64,000 nt of DNA from positions 744,001-808,000 of the forward strand of contig MARA01000006.1 in NCBI GenBank assembly GCA_001792895.1, read 5' to 3'. Shown one piece after another: positions 13,501 through 25,129 of the stretch. The translations under genes were made by a program, and so were the position numbers. The stretch's first letter is position 1. The number at the start of each line of letters is the position of its first letter. Under the pieces are notes generated by a model. It saw nothing but the letters and a program-made list of their open reading frames with translations. It ran no database searches and was not told the DNA's origin. Origin of the DNA: Lentinus brumalis (lineage: Eukaryota; Basidiomycota; Agaricomycetes; Polyporales; Polyporaceae).

Positions 13501-16500
13501 CTCCTGCCCCGCACAGTGGCCATCGCGAGACTGCATTCTCCACCGTCCGCCCTCCCGAGGATCGAGATGATCAAAGTGTGCATACGGAAATAACATCCTA
13601 TGGAGTGATACATCAGGTCTCCAGCTATACCGCTTTCTTCGACGTTGCGCGACCTGACCTGCGACCCGAGCGGCCCTGCGCACAAACTTCGTGACAGACG
13701 GACATTGGACACGACTCGTCTGCTTTTGACTCACACTTCACGTCCCGAGGGCCGACAAGCCGCGACATCTCAGGTCCACTGGCTTATAAGCTTGAACCCA
13801 CCCTGCCCGCCGGCAGACCCAACCGTTGGTCCCCGCATGCCGGTACGGGCACCCCGGCCGACACAGCCAAAAATACAGATATCTGCAGGGTCCCGGCGCG
13901 ACGACGAGCGCAGCAGGGATCGGCTCCATTGCCTTCAAGGTTTGCGGCGCAGATGCACTGGAGCGCAGACACAACTGACAGATACCAGATAGTATCATAG
14001 ACTCAGAGCCCCTTCCCGACTCGTCGACACAGGTGATCTGCGCTGCGACGGCGGCCGATAGTGCACCTGGCCCGCGCTCCGTCCTCGTCGCAGGCAAGGA
14101 GCATCCCGCCGCCGGACGGTGAACGAACGTTCCCCGCCGCGCCGCCAAGCGCGAGGCGGGATGCGCAGGCCGTGCTATAGTCGCAAGGGGATAAGGACGC
14201 ACTGCCCCTTCTGTCGTGTGCATGTGCATGCCCTGCGTGCTTGCCCATGTCTGTCTTGTTCTGACACGGATCCGCGGCGGATTACATAGGTGGCTGGAAA
14301 ACGGAAATGAAAGAAGGGGGTTAGCGGGATCGCGGGCATCAACAGTCGTTATGGTACTTGGGTGCACGCACCGAGGCTCGTCGCCGGAAAAGAGACCGGA
14401 AATCCGACTCCGAGGAGCGCGACATACGGACGTTCTGCGGACGTTCTGCGGGGGTGCGCATCAACTGATGGGTCGGACAGGCACGCCCGTCTGGAGGGGG
14501 TCCTTTCTGTGTTCTGGAGGAGGGTGCTGACAATGTCGCGTTGCGCGGGCGACTACTGCACGCATGCAGATATTCGTACCTTACATCCTGGCACATTGAG
14601 TGTGGACAGCTTCTGGCCATCTGTCACCTAACACGCGGCCCCCTTGCGGCGAAGGAAGTGCAGAAGGAGGGGAGGTCGTACTTGTCGAAGAGCGGAAGGC
14701 AAGATCACTTGAAGACCGTAACTGACATGCCACGACGCCACATTGATGTCTCGCCGCGGAGCAATGTCAGAACCCGGCGGTCAAAGATGCCTCTTTCAGA
14801 CTGAGCTCACTAGGGCTGCGCTGCACATGTTTGCGTGTCGTAGTGTCGAGCTACCAATGTCACCATGTCGCAGGGGATATCGCTGGTCCGAGGCCTAACG
14901 CAAACGAGGTTGATCACGAGTGTCAGTGTCCTTGTCAAAGGCGAATGACAGCGAGAAGACCGACCATGACTGCATGACTGAGCACGCTAGTGCTAGCCCA
15001 AAACGAGGTTTGGGATGCGGTCAAATGGTCCATGTCCGGATTCCAAGAAGAGAAGGAACGTCACGGCAAGCAAAGAGGCACAGATACTGCCGGATATCTC
15101 CAGGACGCCGCGCCCTTACGTCACGGCACCCCCAGCACGAGCGCCGGTAATGTAACCAGCAGGCTGAGGCTGCTGAATTGTGATGCACGATGGTGGGCTC
15201 CCGTCACGGCCGCGGGTGGCGGACGGGAGTCGAGGAGTGACAGGAGTGACGGGCGAGAGGGGACGGGAGACGGACCTCGTGCATAGCCAGCGCAACAGCT
15301 GGCCGCCGGCGAAGACAAGAAGCAGAGAGAACGCCTGTCGCGAGGCTGCATCCGTTGTTCTATGGAGCCAGTGCGCTCTGATGACGGTATGTTTTTGGTT
15401 GACGAGGGCACCGTCCACGGTGCCGACATACGCTCGAGCGTATCACCGCGGTAAATGCTGTAGACGCGCGGGCAAGACCAGGAGACTTGAGCGTCCCTTC
15501 GTCCGTAGGTGGCCTAGGGAGAAAACATATTGTGAATTGTGCTTCTGCAGCCGATCATCGGAGCGGCGAACCACTCACTGGGTTGCCCGACATGGCTCGA
15601 GTGGACCACAGCAGGAGGTAGGTGTCCGTTGAATTATGAGGATAATGTCCCTGACAGGATTGCAAGTTGTCAGCGGGACGGATAGCCTATCAGTGAGGAG
15701 CGCCGCTGGAGGCCCTGAGATGTCGGATGGAGTCTGCAATCATCAGTTGGGAGTAATGCGCCCGGGAGAGCGCATCATTGCACGGATGACGCAGGTCAGA
15801 AGGGTCAACAGCCACCCGTTTCGATTGTGGAGACGTTCCAGCTTACTGACACAAAGAGTGTACTGCGCATGACTCGGAGACTATTAGAGTCGCAGGGAGA
15901 CACCGCTCATGCCGACAATATGTGGTTGCGAGAAATACCTTCCAAGGACTGCAATAAGGCGACAAAGATGCCGCACCTAGCAACGAGTATCGGCAATCCA
16001 GTAAGGACCGGTGTATGGGGCCCGCGTAGTCTTGAGGGCGATGCCACTGTGCTACCACTGACGGCGGGTATGTCTCTTACGCCGCGGCAGGCTCGTCGGG
16101 AATAGTCAGCGGCGGTTGTAGATGTTGCATTGTCGTGGAACAAAGAACAATATTATATTTCACCTTGTTCTGCGCCGCAGGAGCCGAGCTGTGTCTTTCA
16201 GTAATATAGCGCAGAAAAGAGGACTCTCGCGCATCTCAAAACTTGTTCAAGTCTCTGGGTGATTAGCAAGCTCTGCACAACGCATCCCGTCAGCTTCCGA
16301 CGTCGGAAGTGCGCAGGCAAGTTATCGGTCACATTCGGATGAAAATTGGACAGATGTCGTCACCGACCTGCCACTTTCTTGATGTTGGTGATGCGCCGAC
16401 AGCTACGCATTGAGCTGGCAGTAGTGTGCCCGGCCAGCTGCTCTAGCCTCAGTGTGTTTTGAGTCGGATGTCGAGCGGATGGTTAGAAAGTGGAGATCGT

Positions 16501-16874
16501 TGGTTGAGGACAGAGCGCCGCGATCACCAGTTTGAGGCGCCCATAAAGTGCCACGTGGTGGCTCGGCGCAGCTCGGCGCGACGGCCGCGTTGAGGGAGGC
16601 AGCGCTGAGCGCAACGACGCAGACTCTGTCCTCACCACCCTGCTCGCCGTCGCCAGCAGCACCGACGCCCGCAAAGGCGACGCCCAGCGTTGCATGCTTC
16701 CCGCTCCCTCGTCTTTCGCCGTCCTGGCACACATCTAGCCGACACATCTTGCCTTATCACATCCTGCTTGACCGCCTCCAGGGTATCTCCGGACACGGGC
16801 CCGCCATTCCGCCTGCTCGAACACCTTTTGGCGGCCTTGCGGACTCGCACAACCACGCTATTGCTTTGTCAAAG
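10518..16874. other. Gene desert of about 6.3 kb
   Basis: No family, conserved motif or intron-exon chain could be recognised on either strand. From 10.53 to about 11.56 kb the plus strand is strongly pyrimidine-rich, as in promoters and leaders; inverted CCAAT (ATTGG) near 11.2 kb would face the CSL gene. From about 12.3 to 13.4 kb and 13.8 to 14.2 kb the DNA is visibly GC- and CpG-rich, so open frames exist on all frames by stop depletion alone. From 14.5 to 16.5 kb the composition is ordinary and stops are frequent. The desert may hold a long CSL leader, a non-coding transcript or decayed sequence; I cannot tell which. Confidence 0.5.
14428..14449. repeat. Direct duplication of an 11-nt unit
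   Basis: GGACGTTCTGC occurs twice back to back inside the gene desert. It is probably replication slippage, and no function is suggested. Confidence 0.6.
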
Positions 16875-18548
16875 ATGCCTGATCCATCCTATCGGCTCGA
16901 GGCACCTCGTCCGCGACCCCCGCCCTTGCCTCTGAGGACGAACAACTTGCCAATCAGGAATTCTCAGATCCTAGGTCAACAAAAAGATGCTTCGGACACA
17001 CTCCTTTATGACTTGCCTTCACCGCCGCCAACCTCGCCCTCGCAAACCACCCGCCTACCCACCTCTCCCACTTCCCCATACGATCCCCGCTCCCGGAGTA
17101 CGAGGAGGATGAGCAGAATGACGCCGCCGTTATCTTCCAAGCACAATCGTTCGAACACGCCTTCGCGTCCCATGCGCAGCGAGCTGGAGGAGTTCTCAGA
17201 GCACTGTCGAGCATGGTACGAGTCTTCTTACCTTAGCGACAGATCGGTCCCGGCAGCTCAAGTGCGACAGGTATTACCAGCAGGACGACAATGCCGGCAG
17301 GGTCATGACACAGACCCTTGCTACGCTTCCACCCTCGCAGCGTGCGCCATTTGCTCGTTTGCAGGCTTCCATCCGTTCGGCGTACCACGCGAGTGTAAGC
17401 GCTCGTAGGGATGCAGAATTCAAGGCGCACCTGAACGCCACGAAACCAGGAGGCTCATTGATGCCTCATTCACGCGCCGACCCCAAGGGCCCACTCGCGA
17501 AGAAGGAGCGGTACGAGCGATTGGAGCGCTTCATACGCACCTGGTGTACAATGGGTATGCCAGGGACGAAGCCGTTCTTCCAGGGTCTATGGGCAGTCAT
17601 GCGGTTGCAAGTAATACCGCAGGAGCTCGGAGGAGCAGGTCCATACAGGATCGAGTGGGAAATAGACGACGCGGTGTTCAAGGAATCAGGGTACGTGCGC
17701 CTCGCACAATCCCCACATGTTTAAGCTTATTGAATGCGAAATCGGCAACTTCCGCCATCCAGAGGGAAAGATTTTATGCTTGAGGCAATTGACGTACTGA
17801 AAGGGGTAGGTTCTAAATGCCAGCGGTGTATCGACGAGTCAACTGACGTGCAGCGCAGGTTCTTGCGTTCGAAGACACGACGTCGCTCAGTCGGACCACC
17901 TCGACAACTAGCTCCGCCACGACATTCCCCTCATTCACTCCTCTGTCGCCCATACACTCTCGGTCACAATCCCAACCGCTTCCCTCTGAACTCACCCCGA
18001 CAGCGCGGTCGCAGAAGCCGCCTCCCATTGCTTCCACGACCCAGACCCGACGACCCCGAGCACCGAGCGACCCATTCCTGGATACACCGACCCTATCAAC
18101 GTCGTACTCGTCCGCGCGGACGGGCACGAGTCACCTCTCTACCTCCGGGTCGTCGGCTGCAGACGAGCCAGTGACGCCTACCACCCCACTTGCAGAAGTC
18201 GATGATCTCTTCGCACCGGCGCCTCGTCCGAACGTGAACCGTGACTTCTGCGATTCTGATGGATACTTGCGGACGTGGACTGCGCCGGACCTTCCAAATC
18301 CCGAGTTCTTGAGTCTGCTCACCCTCTTTCCCCCGTTCATCGCACGCGAGGCGCTCCCGCGTTTCTCCGCTACGTCCGCCTCCCGCCGACTTGCCGATGT
18401 CGAGGAAGGTCCAGACGAGGAAGAAGGGCGGAAGGAGATCAGGGTCGGTACCGGGACCATGTGGCTCGGGCCCAAACGCCGTGCCGACGGCTGGCAGGGC
18501 GGTTGGTGGACACGGTTCAGGATGTGGCTTGCTCGCGTGTTCTGCTAG
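16875..18548 (+). CDS. Unknown four-exon protein with a conserved-looking central helical domain
   Basis: I do not recognise this family. Exons 16875-17215, 17271-17690, 17763-17805 and 17859-18548 give 497 aa; all phases fit and each intron has GT-AG ends. The start (context AAAG before ATG, A at -3) precedes MPDPSYRLEAPRP. Residues 1-100 are a Pro/Ser/Arg-rich disordered leader. The block at about 100-265 is charged and probably helical (ELEEFSEHCRAWYYQQDDN, KKERYERLERFIRTWCTMG, FFQGLWAVMRLQVIPQELGG). Then comes a Ser/Thr-rich linker. The C-terminal part is rich in aromatic residues (VNRDFCDSDGYLRTWTAPDL, MWLGPKRRADGWQGGWWTRF). No signal peptide or membrane span is evident. It looks like a fungal-specific protein; function unknown. 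Confidence 0.75.
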
Positions 18549-21500
18549 ACGTTCCTGCGTCACACTCCTTCCGCGCACCGCATTGCTTGCTAGCTCCATG
18601 CTCTCTAAGCGATATCCAGCTCGAACGCGTCCGTGTAGATGCTCCGTCATGCTGTCGAGGCCATCGGATAGTTAGAGCGTTGGGCTGACGGACTACTACG
18701 AGTACATCCCATCGTATGGACCTCGAGACTGCGCTGTGTCGTGGGACATCATGCATGTTGACTTTTAAGCTCCTGTTGTACATAAGATAGCACACTTTCG
18801 GGCTCGGACACGGTGCTGTCGGTTACATAGCTCTGTACGATCACCGTGTTGGTATTATTCACTATGGTTATGTCTTCGGTTTTCGGGTGCACGTACGTCT
18901 TTTCTTTTCGTTACCGGCTAGACGCATGGTCTCCAAGCTCTGCCCGTTGCACAAGCTGTGGACTCAAGCTTACTACCAGAGTTCAGGTATGGACTCCCCT
19001 GCGGTGAGTCATACGGCTGTTCACCGTAGCGTCATTGCTTGCCCATCGTTCCCGTAAGTACTTCCGCCGAGCAAACCGACTGCCAACCAAATATCTCAAC
19101 TCGTTTACCGAATGGGGCCTAAGGGTTAGTCTCCAGGAACGACATCAAGCGCTTCGCTAATTGCATTTTACGCTTGTGGCTTGATATCGCGATCTTTGCC
19201 GCGCTCCATCACCGCAACTAATATCTGTGGTTAGTCCTGTATTTGTTCGTCTCAGTGGCTCGCTTGCAGCCGATCCGCTATCTTTTTGTCGTGCATGTGA
19301 TCGGGCAACAGAATAAGTCAAGAGACTAGGAGAAACACTGACACTCCGTTGACTGCCTGCAGAATCCCGCAAATCTCAGATATGTCCAGAATTTGTACAA
19401 CATGGCAAAAGTGGGACTCGCTCTTACATCTCATGTATGGTGGTCTGTTTCCGACGGCAAGTAGGAACCACGGGCGACGATAGAGCGGCCTCAGCATACA
19501 ACCGGGGTCGTCAATTGGTCAGATCAACGTACGTACAACTTGAAGAAGTAAAGCCCGTAGCGTTCACTACGACGTCCATCAGACTTCACCCACGCACCCG
19601 GCTGCCGCAGATCGCTCAGGATTCAACCTTTCAACCTCATGTCCATGTTAGGCTTTCGTAACACCCATGGGTGTGAACCCGGGCAGCATTCTTCGCCTAG
19701 ATCGCCGCCAGAAGGCCTGCGCGATGAAAAGGTACGTCTCGCAATACTGTCCCCGAGCAAATGAGATGTCGTGATAGCTCGTGAGCCGTGGTCAGCATAT
19801 CGCATGTCTGATGCACATGCAACTTCCAGCCCGGTCTCACGCACATAAGTATCTGGTGTTCCCACCTATGTCGCGCTCCCAGGGATCGCTTCCGAAGACG
19901 TACACGCATTGTATGCTCGGCGTTCACCGTTAGACTCGACGCAGGAACGGTGTAGAGTTGCCGGTTCGAGCGACTCTGCACCGTTGCAGCAAAACTTATC
20001 CGAGAGACCGACGTTGCCGTCTTCGACGGTGCTGGAAGAACGAGCGGCCCTCCTTGCTTCCGATCGTCCCCCTGTCGTTTCCACGACTAATCCTCCCGAC
20101 ATAGCCGGCTTTGTAAAGTTATCAGATTGGTTGACGTGGCCCAACTGGCTGTGGGGCACTTTGTGCAGTGCGTGCCTGAGGAGAGCGCAGTCGGCAGGAG
20201 CTTGTCAGCTCTAGTGCATATCTGACCCCACCACACTCCAACCTCCACATGCTCGCATCCTTGCAGCTCCTCCCCATTGTGCTCTTTCATCTCTAGGGCT
20301 GCTATCGCCCGATAGGCTGATGATCTGCGCCGGACCAACGGGATCTCGTGGATTTTCAGTGTACCCGGCTTTTGAACAGAAACCCGGAGTTTGGGCTGCG
20401 AGGAGGTATTCCTTCTGAGTGTCGCTTTCGGATCTGATCTTCGTCGCTACCTGGGCCGACAGACATCTGTTCGTGGAATAGATAAGTAGTCTCGTGAGCC
20501 AACAGCCTACATCGGACACGGTCCGGCTGTCAGACGATGGGAGTGGTCTGATGGACGACGCTCCGTGCGAACCTCCTCTTGCAATCCATGGCTGAAGGCT
20601 CGTAGAGAAGTCGGGGATTGACATGTACCGGACACTTTACTTCCGGCTGGACGTTCTGGTATTGAGACGCGGGACTTCCAGCCGATACATGTCCGAGTAG
20701 AATGCACTTCAAGTGCAATATGACGCCACCGACGTACCTTCGTTTGACATGCGGAACGTTGCCGGCCTCTGCGCTCGGTACCAGACAGCCTCATAGCAAC
20801 AATCCGGGCATTTGAGAGAACTGGACAGCGTCGACACCATCAGTCGAGCTTCCTTGAGCTGTCAAAGAGAATCATGGCTCACCGATGGCTCACCGGCATT
20901 TAGTGCACGCTGAGGGTCTCGTCAGCTCAAGCTTGATTCCATAAGCTCGTCGTACCAGCGTCCGCATCGTAGGCGCCGTAGCTGCTGAGATGCTACGATA
21001 CGATGGATTTGGTTCCTTGACGTGTAGGGTCATAATTCCAGGGATGACGTACCGTGAGCAGCTAGTGAACGTGGTCACATTGTTTCCGGGCTCTGTACAA
21101 CGGATACATCGTTCACTCCTTGTTCGTGAGCATACGAGCCTTGAGCCATACCTTGGCATTGAATGCCCTTTGATACTTACAGTTCGCAAAGCATTGCTTG
21201 CGACTCATTCAACGCGTGCTTAGCTTCCGAGGTGCTCTGTCCTTATGGGGCCAGTGGAACCTTACTGCGGCGCCCACGCCTGTCATGCCATAGCTTGTTT
21301 GTTAGCCACGTCAAAAGCACAAAGTCCGCGGGATACTCACTCACAGGTTTCGGTGCACTGTCAAGCTGTCATTTCCCGGTGCCTGTAGCTAGCATGGGAA
21401 CTGTATCCCGTGCGGCATGCGCAGACATCCTCGACGTGCAGGAAGCAATAGATCAACGCCTTCGGGACCTTCGACAGTCGGGATAGAGGTATGACGTATG

Positions 21501-22210
21501 CGTTAAAGGAGGGCTGTGTCTGCACATCCGGGCCAGAGACAGGCGGTACGTGCATATAGACATACATGTATTCCGGCAGGGACATAGAGGCGAATGAATA
21601 CGTTGCTTGCGATCGACTCGGGAATGTCGCAGGCATGACATGTGGCGAGCATGCACCTTGATCATCACCCATTGAAACTCGACGGGGGAGCTTGCCATTC
21701 GTTCCCTGACTCGCGGCCAATTGGTGCACCAGTCAGGTCGCGCGATCCTATCATATGATAGCTGGAAGACCATTGAGATCTTGAGGCATGAGGAGGTTAG
21801 TATCAGCGGTGCGACAGCGGTTGGAAGAGCATGGTATTGGAGGGTTCCAGACAGAGGAGAGCAGGGAGAAAACTAGCGAGTAACATAAGAATAACTGAGC
21901 CAACACGACACCGGGGCCCGTAACCCAAATCCAAGGATCCGGGCGGCGCGTGGCGGGTACCCCACAATCCGACAGCAAGGAAACTATGAAGAGGTAATGA
22001 CAAAGACTATCCGTTCCTTGATAAATATAGACCGACCGTGTAGGAACAGCAGCGAGACTCGAGAATTTACGAGAGAGTTGGGCAACCCCAGAGTTTGATG
22101 CTAAGCGATGGGATGCGTGGTGTCTCCCCCTGGAGATCGAAGTTCAGTGTGCGGGGTAGCGGCTAACGAGTGGGTGAGGAGAAGCAGCGGGGTCGACAGA
22201 GCGAAGAGCT
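18549..22210. other. Second gene-poor stretch (about 3.7 kb)
   Basis: Stops are frequent in all six frames and no open frame resembles a known protein or joins into an exon chain. It separates the 3' ends of two convergent genes. The only structure noticed is the inverted repeat at 19946-19985. No transposase, reverse transcriptase or terminal repeat was recognised. Confidence 0.5.
19946..19985. repeat. Inverted repeat: 13-bp stem with 14-nt loop
   Basis: AACGGTGTAGAGT (19946-19958) pairs with ACTCTGCACCGTT (19973-19985), with a single G-T wobble and no gaps. The loop contains GGTTCGAG, which resembles a tRNA B box, but no tRNA acceptor or anticodon arm surrounds it. It could be a hairpin in an RNA or a remnant of a small element. 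Confidence 0.65.
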
Positions 22211-23886
22211 TCATCGTCGAACTTGCAAGGCTGCAACGGTCTCCTCCAACGCCCGCTTTTCGTTCCTCAGCCTAGAACCGTGCCCGACGTGCTTCGTCAG
22301 CACCAACGGACGCTTTTGTGACTCGACATGCAACACGCACCGCTGCACCTCTTCCTCCAGCTGGGCGATCCTCCGGGATTTGATCTCCGCACTATTCATT
22401 GCTGCCCGGTGCTTCCGTTCCAACTTGCGTATGTATTCCGGTATGTCTGCCAAGGAAGCAATTTGCGCCGCAACAGTGTCTGCGGAGAGCGGGCCCGAGA
22501 GTGGCCCCGCACTCCCATACGAGCTCTCAGCTCCCGAGAAAATCGACGTCGTCGGAGATCCCGCTCGGAGGGCGGCCGCACGCTCGTGAAAGGGGTTCTC
22601 CTGGATGACCAGCGTGACCACCATGACCATATGGGACCGGATGCAAACGCGATACGACAGACAGAATAGCATAACAAGAAAAGAAGCACGGCGTCAGACC
22701 TCGGCATTCTCTTCGAAGTACAACATAGAAGGCGCACCGGATCATCCTGGATCATCTGCCACTGCGAGCGACTCGTACTCGCGCTTGCAGAGCGGGGCAC
22801 TTCCCGCCCCTTGCCCTTGGTCGGTGACGGGGAAAGGGAGGGTGATTGCTGTCGAGGGTGTCGGCCCCGCTGGTAAGCAGAGTCACTGTCTCTCTGGGAA
22901 GTCCCCGGCGGTGTCAAGAGCATGCCGCCCTCGTTCCCACCGGGAGTAGATACACGTGCTGTGCGCCCCCGCCCTGGGGTCTGGAGAAGAGCCGGCAGCC
23001 AGGACTCATGTCCAGGCTCCGCCTCCGGCACTCGGTATATGTCCCCGTGGGAGGTGCCGGGACCGAAGTCAGGTAAACCGCCTGGCGAAGAGGGATAGGC
23101 AACAGGAGAGCCAACCACGCTGTGAGACGGTGGCGCGCTCCAAAAATCTTCAATGACGGACTCTTCGTCGTCGACGGGGTCCGTCTGTATCGCTTTGTCC
23201 TCCAGGTCGTCGAATTCCGCCTCCTCTATCTCGGATGTTATCGAGTATCCGGCATCGGACTGTGTAGATTGTGGTGGTCCAGACGCTTGCCTGAGAGCCG
23301 TCGGATTGTGGGACACAGAAGAGGGGAAGAGCGAGCGCGGAAGATCAGAAAGTCGCTGTCGAGGATGATGGAGGATGTCTTCGCCCGTATGGGCGCGGGA
23401 CGATCCACCTCGAGAAGTGGGTGGAAGGGTACGAGAGCTCGGCGGCGAAGTTTCAGAAGGTGAGATCGCCTGTGAAGACCCCTGGACGGCACACAATGCC
23501 TCCTGGATGCTCGCTAAACGAGCAGTCTTCTTCGCCTCTGTCAAACCCCTCTCGATCTCGGCTTGTCGAGCCGCACGCTGGGAGTCGGTCAGGGCGGGGG
23601 TGGTAGGCCGTGTGCGTGTTGCGCTGGAGGATCCACCCTCAATCCGTCTCAGCTTTGTTGGGGTATTTGGATTCCCGTCCGTAGAAGGAGACGTAGGCGG
23701 TGGACTGGGGGTCCGTTGACGCTTCTGCATCGGTGTCATGGGGGTTGCAGGCGAGCGCGCGAATTGGGCCCGTCGCGCTTGTGAGGGCTTTCGGGGTGTA
23801 CCCGCCGACGGCTGTGTAGGGTTTAACCAAGCTTCCATTGCAGACAGGAGCTTGCTGTCGTCTGCCCAAACTACGCAAGACCCCAT
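22211..23886 (-). CDS. Unknown low-complexity protein with C-terminal coiled coil
   Basis: I do not recognise this family. Exons 23886-22738 and 22600-22211 are joined in phase 0 by an intron of 137 nt, giving 512 aa. Most of the protein is disordered: Thr/Pro-rich repeats near residues 20-90 (TPMTPMQKRQRTPSPPPTSP), a charged helix at about 105-135 (RQAEIERGLTEAKKTARLAS), an acidic stretch at about 215-250 (SEIEEAEFDDLEDK), then Ser/Pro-rich sequence. The second exon ends in a heptad-like coil (IPEYIRKLERKHRAA, RRIAQLEEEVQR). Many SP and TP dipeptides suggest phosphorylation by cyclin-dependent or MAP kinases (inference). An alternative in-frame start at 23838 (MEAWLNPTQ) also has good context. 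Confidence 0.7.
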
Positions 23887-24723
23887 GTCAGCCGCTTTGA
23901 ATCTGATACACGTTCGCGTAAAGAGAAGGTACTGAACTGAAGAATTTGCACCTCTCTGGACTGTCGTGAGGTAAAGAGCAAGCGAAGAAGTCACTGCGAG
24001 AACGGATTAGTAAATATCACGCGTTGTTCAGGGGTACTCAGCAGACAGCGCAAAACGTCTGTCATCGAAGTCTACAGCATACGTGCTACAGAAGCTCGGG
24101 GTATACGCTATGCATAAGAACTCTAGTTTGTTTAGCATGGTACCGTAGATATCTCGGAGTGATGTTCTACGAGAAAAAGATTCATTCATAGGATGAGGTA
24201 AAGCCAAGGGTGTTCGTCATGGGGAAGGACGGCATAGCATATATCCCGTAGGTTTGCCGTGGCGACACGGCTGATGGCCCGAGCGGGTCACATACAACGC
24301 AAATCTACTGGATTGATAGGACGAGAAGAGTCACAGTAGGTCGCAGCTGGGCCTGCAGTAGTCAAACGTCCATGAGCTATGATATTGTAATGCAGTCTGC
24401 ACATGACTCCTGGTCACAGCGCCGTCGCGATCCCGCCGACATCGCAAGCAGCCGCATATCACAAGCATTTCCGTCGAGATACACAAACTAACCTCACAAC
24501 AGCTGCCAAAGAGTGCTCCCCCAGCTCGTCTCACGCGGAGGTCATCTCAGCCGTGGAGGTACACAAGTTCGCGTTCGTCGGAACGATACAGGAGAGAAGG
24601 CGCACGACCTCACCCTCTCTGCTGTACCACGCCCATCGTTGCGAGGGGTGATTCCCCGGGCATTGCCCAGTACTATTGCTCGCAGCGCTGGAGAAGACTC
24701 TGCGACAGCCCATCACCCGACTC
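23887..24723. other. Intergenic, about 840 bp
   Basis: Holds the 5' region of the coiled-coil protein gene and the 3' flank of the possible 69-aa gene. No coding chain, RNA gene or repeat was seen. Confidence 0.5.
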
Positions 24724-25001
24724 CTAGTATGTTTCGTTCACAATCCCATGAACAACCCGATTGGCCACAACCACCAACCCTTTTGCAGTACCACTCCAGA
24801 CTCAATATCGCATTACAGCCAACACAGCCGATAACCCTCGACGTGATTGTATGGCACTCACCGACCAGGATTCGCCAATGTCTGGCTGGTGAGTCTCCGA
24901 GCTGGTTCGCGATGCTCGTAACAGACGACCTTGCCGTCTTCGTTGAAGGGTACTGTCTCGCTGATGAAAGCCTTCACGGAGATACGAGAGGGTTGGGACA
25001 T
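24724..25001 (-). CDS. Possible 69-aa protein, two exons, unknown function
   Basis: Exons 25001-24862 and 24793-24724 join in phase (intron 68 nt, GTGAGT donor, GGAG acceptor) to a 69-residue protein. It starts MSQPSRISVKAFISETVPFN and continues EDGKVVCYEHREPARRL, then after the junction GTAKGLVVVANRVVHGI. The composition is protein-like: charged and hydrophobic residues alternate and there are no repeats. It has no signal peptide or membrane span. The start lies 128 bp from the divergent start of the proteasome-chaperone gene. I recognise no family, the acceptor is weak, and the plus strand has a competing 176-aa open frame (24513-25043), so this is a tentative call. Confidence 0.4.
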
Positions 25002-25129
25002 ACGTCCAGCCGCGGTAGAGAAAAGGAGTGGACTTTAGCATAGGGCGCTGCGGTAGATGTTGACGTCAACGCCTGGGCGCTTGCGACAGCTCTCATCTTT
25101 GCGGCGACGAGCACGTCCTCGCTCCGACA

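Noticed and set aside
12772..14367. Several open frames of 110-210 codons on both strands, including a 209-codon minus-strand frame at 13738-14367.
   Set aside because: They overlap each other in many frames, contain odd Arg/Pro/Ala-rich sequence and show no motif; GC-rich DNA is simply poor in stop codons.
19959..19972. GGTTCGAG resembling a tRNA B box.
   Set aside because: It lies in the loop of a simple hairpin; no acceptor stem, A box or anticodon arm is present at tRNA spacing.
24513..25043. A 176-codon plus-strand frame overlapping the tentative 69-aa gene.
   Set aside because: Composition is random-looking, and it ends just before POC4 without any recognisable motif; the minus-strand exon pair looks more protein-like.
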